DNA of 64,000 nt, from NCBI RefSeq assembly GCF_000226115.1, contig NC_016460.1, positions 434,001 through 498,000 on the forward strand, written 5' to 3'. The notes under the pieces were generated by a model, which had not been told where the DNA came from, made no database searches, and saw only the letters and a list, made by a program, of their open reading frames with translations. How positions within the stretch are numbered: the stretch's first letter is position 1; every line of letters begins with the position of its first letter. A program made the position numbers and the translations under genes. Origin of the DNA: Thermothielavioides terrestris NRRL 8126 (Eukaryota; Ascomycota; Sordariomycetes; Sordariales; Chaetomiaceae). Positions 22,588 to 33,199 of this stretch are shown here, piece by piece.

Positions 22588-23483
22588 CTAAGGTTGATGT
22601 GCTCTTCTCCAAGTCTCCAAACCGCGAGGCCCGTCCCATGCGCGGCATCGATGCACGACCCCGATCCCGGTAAGGCTTGATCTGCCCGGATCGGGTCCCT
22701 CAAGCGTAGCATCCCCCGCACAGACGATTGCTTGCCTAAGATATTCAAAGCAGTGCTCAACGTGCTTCAAGTCCTGCATGTCCCGTCCCCCCAAGGCTGT
22801 CGAGTTCCGTGCTGTGGCCCCCAGCGAACGCACGAAATCGAGATGCAACTGCTTCAAGCAGTGCAGCTGGTGGTGCACACTGAGCATGTACACGTTCTCT
22901 GTCCCAGCAACGACGCCCTTGTTCGGCCGCAAAGAGTAGGCCTGCGGATCTGGGACGTGAACAAATGCTGTCGTCTCTGTTGCGAGCCATGAGAGAGCGT
23001 CCAGGCACATAGATAAGGTCGGCAGTCCTATGACAAACCACGAACCGTAGCTGCGCCAAGCGTTTTCCACCCCGAGAGTGCTCGTGAGATTGGTCATGGA
23101 CGGACTGTGAGTAAAAGCCCGGAGCGTCCAGGGAACTAGCGCAGTATCAGCATCTTAGCGTCGTCTCACCAGTCGTCCGGCAGTTCGAGCGCACTTGGGG
23201 GAACCGGGCTGTTCTCCGATGATGGGTCGCTCCGCGCGTATCTAACGGCCAGCAGGACGACAGCCAGACCTTCCAGCAGGCACAGGCCAGCCAAGACTCC
23301 GACGACAGCTCTGTAGAACTTGACGTTGCGGTTTTGGACTTGACTGGAAGACGGAACTGGTTTGATTGGACCCCGAGAGACCGGTGTTGCTTGCGTGAGA
23401 TTTGGGTTGTGTCCCTTGTCGATCGGGGACTCTGGAATGAGCTGGTAGAAGGCGTGATTTCGTGCTCCGAATGGTAACCACAT
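22588..23483 (-). CDS. UstYa-family (DUF3328) oxidase, copy E
   Basis: Exons 23483-23170 and 23104-22588 (a 65-bp intron) give about 276 aa. The transmembrane anchor is at about 58-80 (YRAVVGVLAGLCLLEGLAVVLLAV). The motifs HQLHC (183-187) and HVEHC (219-223) are intact, with the usual YLRQAIVCAGDATLE following the second. The tail VVHRCRAWDGPRGLETWR carries the third conserved Cys region. The stretch at residues about 126-165 (GLPTLSM...DPQAY) fits the family poorly and could be an unspliced 50-70 bp intron that happens to be open. The role is probably peptide oxidation within the locus; substrate unknown. Confidence 0.88.
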
Positions 23484-23900
23484 GACTTTCGGGCTTATGC
23501 TTGAAGAGAATGGTAGGGATTGCAGTGGAATTCGCTGAGTAGGAGTAGCTCTTCCGTAAGATGAGTTCGATCACACTTCCGGTGGTCCATTTGGTGGCCC
23601 ATACCTGCAAGGAGTATGGCCGCCGGAGCCACATAATGTTGCACGGTGCATGACGCGATCTCCCGCAACTTGGATGTCAGCACACCATTACTGTGGTAGT
23701 GTCAAACACCACCGGGCAAACAAGCAAGGGTCAGCCCAATTTCCCACTGTCAGCATCTGCCCCTCGCGGAGACCTCCATTCCTCCTTTCCATACCTTTTC
23801 CGTTCGTCTCTTGTTTGGTTTTTCTTTTTTCTTGTCATCTCTCTAGATGACAAATTATCTGGAAAGAAGTCACTAAGTTAGTTGGAATCTGCAACGCATT
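23484..23900. promoter_or_regulatory. Divergent promoter region between UstYa copy E and the TPR-like gene
   Basis: A 417-bp gap between opposed start codons, with a strong pyrimidine tract at about 23780-23840 just upstream of the TPR-like gene, common in fungal promoters. No named site is assigned. Confidence 0.45.
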
Positions 23901-24656
23901 ATGGCGGCAGCAGTCACCCCACGCTCCCGGTACTCCAACGACGCTGTCGCTGCCTCCGATGCGGCCCAGTCATTCCCGTGGGAAGCGCCGGTGCCCGTCA
24001 ACCCTTTCTGGGACAGCTTTGACTACTGCACAGCGCGCAACTTTCTGGGCAACTTCTCGGACCACGAGCTCGAACAGCTCCCCATCGACCCGGACAGCAC
24101 GGATGACCATGAAACCAAGCTCCGACTTCTCCTCCGTCTGCTCCAGGCGAAGATAGCCCAGGAAGAAGCGGCCAGTTCTCCGGAGTCTCTGTACACGGCA
24201 GACTACGCCCGATGGTACAGCCTCTGGCAGGGCGTGTACGTGTTTCAAGACAAGCTGGGCCTCCCGGAGGCGGAGCAGACCATCCGCATGCTCGTGGCGC
24301 GGCGGCCGGAAGGCTCGGATGATGTGAGGCCGCTTCATATACTTGCCGAGCACCTGGTCAAACTTGGAAAGTACAGAGAGGCCGAGGACACGGAGCGGCC
24401 AGTGTGCGCGTGGATGGACGCGCGGCCGCACTTGGGCAAGAGCTCGCCGCAGGCTATCAACGCGCGCAGGATCATCGCGAGGGCTCTCTGGGGCCAAGGA
24501 CCCCCCAGGCGAGCTGAAGCCAAGGCACTTCTGGCGGAGATTGCGGAGATTGTCAACAATATGGGCGGCAGTAGATTCGGTGCATATCAGGAAGAAGAGA
24601 GACAATTGAACCGCGCCCTGATGGCTGAGCTGGGAAACCCCGTGCTCGGAGAGTGA
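23901..24656 (+). CDS. Helical-repeat (TPR-like) protein of unknown function
   Basis: A single exon encodes 251 aa. No signal peptide or membrane segment is seen, so it is probably cytosolic. The middle (residues about 110-190) has paired amphipathic helices of TPR type: YARWYSLWQGVYVFQDKLG / EAEQTIRMLVARR, then PLHILAEHLVKLGKYREAEDTER, with the small-large residue pattern of TPR units. The end (ARRIIARALWGQG, EAKALLAEIAEIV) adds two more helices. I do not recognise a specific family. It sits between UstYa copies E and F, so it may be a scaffold or accessory factor of the locus, but nothing in the sequence proves that. Confidence 0.72.
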   Translation: MAAAVTPRSRYSNDAVAASDAAQSFPWEAPVPVNPFWDSFDYCTARNFLGNFSDHELEQLPIDPDSTDDHETKLRLLLRLLQAKIAQEEAASSPESLYTADYARWYSLWQGVYVFQDKLGLPEAEQTIRMLVARRPEGSDDVRPLHILAEHLVKLGKYREAEDTERPVCAWMDARPHLGKSSPQAINARRIIARALWGQGPPRRAEAKALLAEIAEIVNNMGGSRFGAYQEEERQLNRALMAELGNPVLGE

Positions 24657-24807
24657 AGCACGGCTCATGTCTTTACACTGTCATGATGCTTGTCTGGAGG
24701 TATTCGGCGTCTGGATGAAGCAGCCGAGGAAGTCATGGAGCGGAATAAATACATGTGCATCGTGACAGCACGAGCGGATGATATGCTACTGTTCTTTTTC
24801 ACTACCA

Positions 24808-25774
24808 TTAAACAACGTTGTTGCTTCCTCCCCACCACAGATTGTCCATGGTAACACTCTGCACGCCATTTCTCTTCGTCCAGTGATTCAGAGTGTCAAA
24901 GTTCCGGCAGTAGTGCAGGGTCCCAAAATCGAACGACACGTCCCTGTCTGACTCGGAGCCTGGCATCTCATTGGGCTTTCCGTGGTCATCGTAATAGAGA
25001 GTAATGGCGCCTACGTCTCCCCAGCACTTTTCAGCCGTTCAATTAGTCATGGTCCACCGACCGAAGGAACAAAAAAAAAAAAGGTTTCCAGTTGTCTTAC
25101 CATGACGGCCTGGCGTAATCGCTCAAGACATTGGTATGCTCGCTCCCAGACAAGGTCCTCGCCGCCTTGAAAGGCCTTGAGATGAGTATAATCGCGAGAA
25201 GTTCGGTAGCCCACCTGGCGGAGAAAGTTCAGACAGCCAAGCTGCACGGCATATTCCGGCAGCGCAAGGATGGAGTCGGGGTCCTCCGGGTTGCGAACCC
25301 AGGTCGGGGCGTCAGCAGGCCCGGGTTGGGCCAGATCATGAAGTCGAGAAGCCGAGATGGAAATGGGGTGCTCTGCGCATAGAGTCTGTTAGGAGGATAC
25401 CTAGAGAGTCATCCGACTGTGTAATCTACAAGGCGGGTTGCCCTGTGTAGTGCCGACAGTGATTACGATTGCAGGTTAAGGTGCTTACTTGGAAGTAACT
25501 CATCCCAGGCGTCTTCGATCTGGTCCGTGGGTGCGAACCCAAAGTAAGGCGTAGCAATTGCGAATTGGTGATTCTCAAACGTCCTCCAGCGGTAGTTGAC
25601 CATTTCCAGCGCCGGGGACCACGGATAGGTGTGACGATCACATGCTGCGTCGCTTGGCTGAATACGCAGTGCTGCGAAGACGATCACGCCGGCGTTAAGC
25701 ATAAGAAGAACGGAGAGGAGAGAAGTCCAATGTAGCCATGACCGAGCTCCGCGGCTCGTCGTTTGCCCAGCCAT
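24808..25774 (-). CDS. UstYa-like protein lacking both HXXHC motifs, copy F
   Basis: Exons 25774-25489, 25372-25101 and 25026-24808 (introns of 116 and 74 bp) give about 258 aa. Splicing restores continuous UstYa-like architecture: membrane anchor at 17-37, YFGFAPTDQIEDAWDELLPK, then the core. Where HQLHC is expected the sequence is AVQLGCLNF, and where the second HXXHC is expected it is ERAYQCLERLRQAVMCWGD. The Cys residues stay but all four His are gone. The C-terminal LHYCRNFDTLNHW segment is well conserved. Because the reading frame and splicing are intact, this looks like a maintained non-catalytic paralogue, perhaps a partner subunit, rather than a decaying gene. UstYa proteins are known to act in pairs (UstYa/UstYb), which makes a partner role plausible. 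Confidence 0.82.
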
Positions 25775-26023
25775 CACCGTTTGCTTCTTTCAGAGGCGAA
25801 GACTTCCTGTCTAGGTGGGGAAAGGTCTCAGGTTCGTCACTGGGGTGACTCAATACAGATGCACGTAGAGGTGCCCTAGAATTCTGCGGCTCATCGACCA
25901 TGCTGCTGAACTGCTGCAAACAAAGGAAGTACGGACCCAGAGGAGGAGACGATTGCCCATGTCCCACCGTGGGAGTGTGCTGACAACAACGGGTCCGCTC
26001 GCTCGCCGTCAGCTGACGCGAGG

Positions 26024-26074
<51 letters not shown>

Positions 26075-26234
26075 CGACCTCCTGTAGTATTCTGTATTCT
26101 TCCTGACACGCCCTCATCAGCAACGGGCATTGTACGCCAAGAATAAACTCAGGAGCAGCAAAACGTTGACTTGGACCAAGTTTGAGGTAGCCATTATTTT
26201 TTTTGTTGCAGCGGGGAAGCCACTGGAGGGTAGA
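25775..26234. promoter_or_regulatory. Divergent promoter region of UstYa copies F and G with poly-A tract
   Basis: A 460-bp region between opposed start codons. It contains an uninterrupted run of 49 A (26024-26072), which may stiffen DNA and exclude nucleosomes. Confidence 0.5.
26024..26072. repeat. Poly-A tract, 49 nt
   Basis: A perfect homopolymer of 49 A on the + strand. Confidence 0.9.
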
Positions 26235-27276
26235 ATGCCGAGCGACACGCGAATATGCCGTGAACGGGACGTGGAGGCCGACATTCCACTGCTGAAGGAC
26301 ACACCCGAAAGCGAGGAGGGCTCCCATGGTGCTGCGGAACACCCCGAAACCCTCGGCCGTCCATACGCATTGTGGCTGCCGGTGTCCGTGGCGGCTGTGG
26401 TTCTCTCTATTTTGTTTTACGGAGTTATCCACTACCGAGCGGCAAACGATATATCATGCCAGCGTCGTATGTGGCCTTACAGTGAGTTATACCTTCTAAT
26501 CCTAAGGATTGTCTGGCGCTGAATCCGGCTGACAGCGGTTTGGCGTCCTCCAGGCCCCGAGACGGACCACCTCGAGTTCGAGGTACGGCAATACGACTCG
26601 GATCTGATCCCCAACGAGCTTTTCGGACTGCCCACTCAGGAGCGCCGCGATGCTTGGGACTGGTTATGGAAGAGTGAGCGTGTTCCTTCCGGCAGCGTGT
26701 CATGAACCGCTTACGGCCATTTCTTACGCTTTCTAATCTTGACTCTAACTCCACGCAGCGGGACGCATCAGCTTCCCATATGAGAAGTTGGACTCTGTAA
26801 ACAAGTCGACGGAAGCTCGCGAGTGGTGGACGCTGCCTTTTCCGCGGAACGACGAAGTGATTGCCATGTCCGAAGGTGCGTGCAGGCCCAGTTCCCAGGT
26901 TGGGTCAAGTCAAGGTGCTAACGGATTCTTCAACTTGAAAGTGATGCATCAGGTGCACTGCGTCGGCGTGCTCTGGCTGTTCGCCCACCGCGACAACTGG
27001 GACTACCGCACGATTCTCAACAGGACGGAGCTCTTCATGCAGATCCACCAACGCCACTGCGGCGTGGTGCTGCTGGAGATGGTGAAGTGCATGGCGGACG
27101 TGACGCCTGTGCTCTTCCAGCACGATGGGAACAAGCGACTGGGCGCGTGGAAGCCGCGGGATGCGCCGAGACGGTGCAAGAATTTCGACCTCCTTGCACA
27201 GTGGGAGCGGGACAACAGCATCTGTCCTATGGCCTGTACGCCAGAAGATGTATCTCGCATCTACAATCATACCTAG
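26235..27276 (+). CDS. UstYa-family (DUF3328) oxidase, copy G
   Basis: Four exons (26235-26481, 26554-26673, 26759-26875, 26942-27276) give about 272 aa. The third intron is in frame and open, but its GTGCGT donor, GCTAACGG branch site and GAAAG acceptor, and the join MSEVMHQVHC, support it. A membrane anchor is at about residues 44-64 after a polar tail. The motifs are HQVHC (just after the third intron) and HQRHC about 32 residues later, followed by EMVKCMADVTPV and the CKNFDLLAQWE tail. It is divergent from copy F, the degenerate copy, so the two may be co-expressed as an active/inactive pair. The ATG before PSDTRICRERD was chosen; an earlier ATG at 26130 runs close to the poly-A tract and lacks a plausible context. 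Confidence 0.9.
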
Positions 27277-27490
27277 GTAGCTTCCTCTGCGTGATGCGTA
27301 ATCACCGTACTGTATGTACCCCTGCTTAACATGCGGGCTATAAAGTCCTGCCCCGTCCCCGGCGGCGAACTGTTAGTGCACAAATAAACCAGTATGGTCT
27401 TGACTGTTGGCCTCATAACGCGTCAAGCTAATCAGCAGAGCGAGACTTCTTTGCCTCTCTATGCAGAGCCAACTCAATCAGCGGAGGCAC

Positions 27491-28744
27491 TCAAGTGTCC
27501 ATCATATCAAGCACGTCCCCCGTCTCCTCGCTATGGCAACCCCCGTGGGCACCGACACCTATAGCGGCATTCAGGTCCGCGCCTTCCTTGGCCAACAGCC
27601 TGATTATCGGCTCGCACTCGGCGTCCGCAGCAGCGTGCAGCGGGCTTCGGCCGTCATGATCGCGGGCCTCCGGATCCGCTCCCTCGGCCAGCAGCTGCGC
27701 GACAATATCTGCGTGCGCACCGCCCGCTGCGTAATGCAGCGCCGTGCGACCTCGCCAGTCCGGCACGTCGACGTAAACATCGTTCGCCAGAAGGAACTTG
27801 ACGATCTGCGAGTTGCCGCGCTCGGCTGCGATGTGCAGAGCCGTCTTGCCTCTGTGGGCTATGGGGTCGTCGCTGCCGCTGCCGCTGCCGCTGCCGCTGG
27901 ACAGACTCCAGGTTGTCATCGGCGGCGATGTTAGGATATACGGACCCCTCTGCGTTGCTGTGCCCCAATGGGATGGTTTTTGACGGTGCGTGCCTCTGGG
28001 GGTTGGATGCCCCAGGGGTTTGTGAGTGGCGTTTGGCTTGGGGGCGGGCAGCTTTCCTGAGTCCCGATTCGTGATCAGTCCTTCAAGAGCCATGCCAGGG
28101 GCTCTGCTAGAACTGTTCTGCGGCGAGACGGGCACCAAAGGGTCCTGGTTGGGAGACAACCGAGCCGCGGGACTGCAATGAGGGAACCGAAGGTCTGGGT
28201 CCAGAAGAAAGTGAGGGATGGTTTCTGCCACGGTTGCGGAGTCGTGGAGGTAGCCCACGGCCAGGTGCGGCGAGTGTTCACTGGAGTCGGTCCGTTCTAA
28301 TGCCAGAGCATCTCGTGTAGAAGCCGCCGATGTCCTAGGCTCAATGATGTCAAGCTGGGCGGGAGGGATATTCAAGGCGGCTAATGACTGTGCTGACGCA
28401 GTTCGCTTGGGGGTGGCTCCAGTTTGTTCGCCGTTGGTTCGTTCGGCTTGAGAGTTGGTGCTAGGATGGGGAGGGCAGCAGCTGCCGCAGATACCACGGT
28501 GCGATGCCCGAGATCCATCACCTTCGTGGTCTAGCGATCGGTCGATCTGGCTTTCTCGTTCATGCTGTCGCTTCAGCTCTAGTTCTGCCCGCCGCTTACC
28601 TGCCACCGAGCTGCTTAGGCACATAGTCACCAAATCACAGGGGAAGCCTCCTGACTTACGGCGGTTCCTCTGAGCAATGCGGTTCTGAAGCCTTCTTCGT
28701 TCAAGGGCAGCAATTGCAGCTTGCGCATCTGGCTGGGTATCCAT
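27491..28744 (-). CDS. bZIP-type basic region plus ankyrin repeats: bANK (TOXE-like) transcription factor
   Basis: Exons 28744-28660 and 28599-27491 (a 60-bp intron) give about 397 aa. The basic DNA-contact region RRRLQNRIAQRNRR is split by the intron exactly within NRR-KRRAELELKRQ, and no leucine zipper follows. The middle is a long Ser/Pro-rich linker with a GSGSGSGSD run. Residues about 277-374 hold three ankyrin repeats (KTALHIAAERGN, RTALHYAAGGAH, RSPLHAAADAEC). This combination defines the bANK class, whose known members TOXE (HC-toxin) and the apicidin regulator control secondary-metabolite clusters. It ends the locus on the right and is therefore the likely pathway-specific activator of the UstYa genes and peptide. 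Its target sites are not identified here. Confidence 0.88.
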   Translation of the reverse strand: MDTQPDAQAAIAALERRRLQNRIAQRNRRKSGGFPCDLVTMCLSSSVAGKRRAELELKRQHERESQIDRSLDHEGDGSRASHRGICGSCCPPHPSTNSQAERTNGEQTGATPKRTASAQSLAALNIPPAQLDIIEPRTSAASTRDALALERTDSSEHSPHLAVGYLHDSATVAETIPHFLLDPDLRFPHCSPAARLSPNQDPLVPVSPQNSSSRAPGMALEGLITNRDSGKLPAPKPNATHKPLGHPTPRGTHRQKPSHWGTATQRGPYILTSPPMTTWSLSSGSGSGSGSDDPIAHRGKTALHIAAERGNSQIVKFLLANDVYVDVPDWRGRTALHYAAGGAHADIVAQLLAEGADPEARDHDGRSPLHAAADAECEPIIRLLAKEGADLNAAIGVGAHGGCHSEETGDVLDMMDT

Positions 28745-29246
28745 AAGGTGGATTACTAGGTTGTGCAACGGGTCGAAAGAAACATGAAGACCCGGGCTTC
28801 TAGGTAACGCAGGCTAGCGGACAGCTCAAGAACGGTGGGGGCTAGGGACTCAGGAGTCAGGACATTATTGAAGCGAAGCTTCAATGACGATGCCTTTCGA
28901 ATGTGTACTGTGTACACAGAGGAAGCGAGGAAGGAGGCTTCGGTTCATTTACCAGGCCTTTTCGACAGAGTTTCTCGTACGTAGATTGGATACTATAGCT
29001 ATACCGTATCTTAGCGGTAGAGATGTCCCCGATCTTTTTCTCTATCTTTCCCCCTTTTGGCTATATCTCCTTATAGTGCTGATCTTAGAACGACGTAGAA
29101 TAGTAATATCTAGGTACTTATAGCGTCGTCGGCTTACAGTATATATCGGGTTATCGATAGCCGTTTAACGTATCTTAAGAACGTAGTGTAGTAGGCGCTA
29201 TCGAGGGCGATATTGACGTTATAGTGGTAGAGCGGTGTAGCTTAGC
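28745..29246. other. Transition from gene-bearing to RIP-mutated DNA
   Basis: The first 200 bp are the promoter side of the bANK gene. From about 28970 the base use changes sharply to TpA-rich sequence, and no gene is visible from there. It is probably the edge of an unidentified old repeat. Confidence 0.5.
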
Positions 29247-31739
29247 TACTGTAAGGGTTTGACCACTATGAGCCGGTCGACCACTGCGAGCCAGTTCGAC
29301 GGTTCAACCATTGCGAGCCGGTTCGACCACTGCGAGCCAGTTCGACGGTTCGACCACTGCGAGCCAGTTCGACGGTTCAACCACTACGAGCCGGTTCAAT
29401 AGTTCAACCACTGCGAGCTGGTTCGACGGTTCAACCACTACGAGCTAGTCGAGCACTGCGAGCCGGTTCAATAGTTCAACCACTGCGAGCTGGTTCGACG
29501 GTTCAACCACTGCGAGCCGGTTCGACGGTTCGACCACTGCAAGCCAGTTCGACAGTTCAACCACTACGAGCTAGTCGAGCACTGCGAGCCGGTTTGACGG
29601 TTCAACCACTGCGAGCCGGTTCGACCGCTGCAAGCCGGTTCGACGGTTCAACCACTACAAGCTAGTTCGACCACTGCAAGCCGGTTCGACGGTTCAACTA
29701 CTACGAGCCGGTTCAACGGTTCAACCACTACGAGCTAGTTCGACGGTTCAACTACTACGAGCCAGTTCAACGGTTCAACCACTGCGAGCTAGTTCGACCA
29801 TTGCGAGCTAGTTCGACGGTTTAACCACTGCGAGCTGGTTCGACCACTGCAAGCCGGTTCGACAGTTCAACCACTGCGAGCCGGTTCGACTACTGCGAGC
29901 CGGTTCGACGGTTCAACCACTACAAGCTAGTTCGACCACTGCAAGCCGGTTCGACGGTTCAACTACTACGAGCCGGTTCAACGGTTCAACCACTACGAGC
30001 TAGTTCGACGGTTCAACTACTACGAGCCAGTTCAACGGTTCAACCACTGCGAGCCAGTTCGACCATTGCGAGCTAGTTCGACGGTTTAACCACTGCGAGC
30101 TGGTTCGACCACTGCAAGCCGGTTCGACAGTTCAACCACTACGAGCCGGTTCGACTACTGCGAGCCAGTTCGACGGTTCAACCACTACGAGCCAGTTTGA
30201 CCACTACAAGCTAGTTCAACAGTTCAACTACTACGAGCCAGTTCGACTACTACGAGCTAGTTCGACGGTTCAACTACTATAAGCTAGTTCGACAGTTCAA
30301 CTACTACGAGCTAGTCGACTATTGCAAGCTAGTTCGACAGTTTAACCACTGTAAGCCAATTCAACCACTGCGAGCTAGTTCGACAGTTCAAGTACTACGA
30401 GCTAGTTCAATAGTTTAATTACTACGAGCTAGTTCGACGGTTCAACCACTGTAAGCCAGTTCAACAGTTCGACTACTGTAAGCTAGTTCGATAGTTCAAC
30501 TACTATAAGCTAGTTCGACTACTATAAGCTAGTTCGACAGTTCAACTACTATAAGCCGGTCGACCACTATAAGCCGGTTCAACAGTTCAACTACTATAAG
30601 CTAGTTCGACGGTTCAACCACTGCGAGCCAGTTCAACAGTTCTACCACTATAAGCTAGTTCGACAGTTCAACTACTATAAGCTAGTTCGACCACTGTAAG
30701 CTAGTTCGACAGTTCAACCACTATAAGCTAGTCGACCACTGCGAGCTGGTTCGATAGTTCAACTACTACAAGCTAGTCGACCACTGCGAGCTAGTTCGAC
30801 AATTCAACTACTATAAGCTAGTTCGACTACTATAAGCTAGTTCGACAGTTTAACTACTATAAGCCGGTTCGACGGTTCAACTACTATAAGCCAGTTCGAT
30901 AGTTCGACTACTACAAGCTAGTTCGACAGTTCAACCACTATAAGCTAGTCGACCATTGTAAGCTAGTTCAACGGTTCAACTACTATAAGTAAGTTCGACT
31001 ACTATAAGCCAGTTCGACGGTTTAACTACTATAAGCTAATTCAATAGTTTAACCATTGTAAGCCAGTTCAATGGTTTAACCACTGTAAGCTAGTTCGACG
31101 GTTCGACTACTATAAGCCAGTTCAACAGTTCAACTACTATAAGCTAGTTTAACCACTGTAAGCTAGTTTAACGGTTTAACTACTATAAGCTAGTCGACCA
31201 CTGCAAGCTAGTTCAACAGTTCAACTACTATAAGCTAGTTCAACTACTATAAGCCGGTTCAACGGTTCAACTACTATAAGCCGGTTCGACAGTTTAACTA
31301 CTATAAGCTAGTTCAACAGTTTAACTACTACAAGCTAGTTCGATAGTTCAACTACTATAAGCTAGTCGACTACTATAAGCTAGTTCAACGGTTTAACTAT
31401 TATAAACTAGTTCAACTACTATAAGCTAGTTCAACGGTTCAACTACTATAAGCTAGTTCGATAGTTCAACTATTATAAGCTAGTTCAATGGTTTAACCAC
31501 TATAAGCTAGTCGACTACTACGAGCTAGTTAGACAGTTCAACTATTGTAAGCTGGTTTAACCACTACGAGCTAGTTCGATAGTTCAACTACTACGAGCCA
31601 GTTCGACGGTTCGACCACTGTAAGCTAGTTCGACAGTTCAACTACTACAAGCTAGTTCGACCACTGTAAGCCAGTTCGACGGTTCAACCACTATAAGCTA
31701 GTCGACCACTGCGAGCTAGTTCGACAGTTTAACCACTAT
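29247..31739. repeat. 27/19-bp minisatellite array, left part
   Basis: Tandem array of the 27-bp unit (core GAGCCGGTTCGACGGTTC + AACCACTGC) mixed with a 19-bp unit lacking the inner GGTTCAAC part. Early copies (29.3-30.2 kb) keep the GC-rich form. Copies from about 30.4 kb to the Ty3 element are shifted to forms such as CTACTATAAGCTAG, with transitions at C:G pairs only. The array continues on the other side of the Ty3 insertion. Confidence 0.95.
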
Positions 31740-32240
31740 TGAAGTGGTGCAAAACCTCTACACCAACCTGCCCCACCACACCTAGAACCAGGCGTACAAG
31801 ACAGCTTCCAAAGGAATACGGTGTCCCTCTGGACGGATGAAGATAGTACATATCGAGTGGTAGGAAGGCTATCTTCCAAGAGGAAGACACGTAGCTCAGA
31901 TACGTCTAGTGGAATACAGCGGAAACACAAGAAAGGACAACAAGAATACGGTCAGAGCTCAACAGCTCGAATGCCTATCGTCTAGACAGAGGTAGAACAA
32001 CAGAAGGAGAGGCTCAATAGCCTTCCTAGAAGAAGAGGGACCACCAACATAGTATCAACGAATATATATTGACAACTGCTTAATGTCTTGCCTCCTAATA
32101 AAGAAGATAGGCTCAGCCCACTTAAATATATATGACTAGAGGGTTAGACCTCCCCTAGCAACGAATGTAACGCTCTAAGACAAATAGAAAAACAGAAAAA
32201 CTAGGTCCCCTATATCTAGGTAGTCTATTACCCTAATTTA
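31740..32240 (-). repeat. 3' LTR of the Ty3 element
   Basis: 501 bp; its terminal TTCA has become TTTA, a C-to-T change consistent with RIP. Confidence 0.93.
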
Positions 32241-33199
32241 CACTTCCCTTTCGAGCTTGCTATACGCTCCTATAGGCAAGCTCGTACCTTAAAAGCTCTC
32301 TGATATATACCTCTTATCGTCGCTACTCCTTGAGCTACTCTCTATATATAGCTCTCTCGGCTTACGAAGGTCTAGCTAGCTATAGTGGTTGATTACACTG
32401 GCTCTTATACTCCTCTACCTCTTTGATATACACGTCCTAGCCTTGCCACTATACTAGATACTTATACTTATAGGCAAAGGCACGGTCGTATAGGTTGTAT
32501 AGTAGCGGGCGAAGTAGACGTCTAGGCTTCGTAGGTTCCTTGCGAAGGCGCTTACTACAGTACTATACTGAGGGTGACGTTCGGCTAGATAACGTAGATA
32601 ATCCTCGTACCTGAAGATACTTCTATACTAAAGTATAAGGCATCTCAAGGTAGTCTAGCCTCCTTATAAGTATATAGACAAGTGTCTCCTCTTCCTAGAG
32701 GTAGGGATCGAGTACCATCTTCTTAAAGGCTATTCGTGCTAGTACCCTAAGGTTCTTGACTAGGTTATTACCAAGAAGGCGCTTACAGTCTATCTTGTCT
32801 ATAGGGGCATCGATAAGCCTTTATATCGTAGTTGCTTATAGTATAGTAATCTCTATAATCTTAGCTCCGATATCCCACTAGGTCGATATATTGTTAAGAT
32901 CCTCTATAAGTGCCGCTAGCGGACCTAAAGCAACTGGCTAGTCCTTTGGTCGGAGGGGCGGAATAGCGCTAGATACTAGAAATGTACTTTATAGCTATCG
33001 TCCAAAGTCGCCTATAGGGTCTTATAAGGGTAGTACGCCGCTAAACTATCCGTCTAGCGGGAGTCCTACGACCCTATAATAGTATACTCGATACACTATA
33101 TCCTTCTTTGACTAAGGTACGAGGATAACTTAGGTAGCAATAATCACTCCTTCCTCGCTCTAGCTAGGGAGCTAAGCTTCTTTGAACGCTACTAAGTAT

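Noticed and set aside
29247..31739. Regular short repeats resembling a CRISPR array
   Set aside because: Units are contiguous and variable, without unique spacers, and the genome is fungal; it is a minisatellite.
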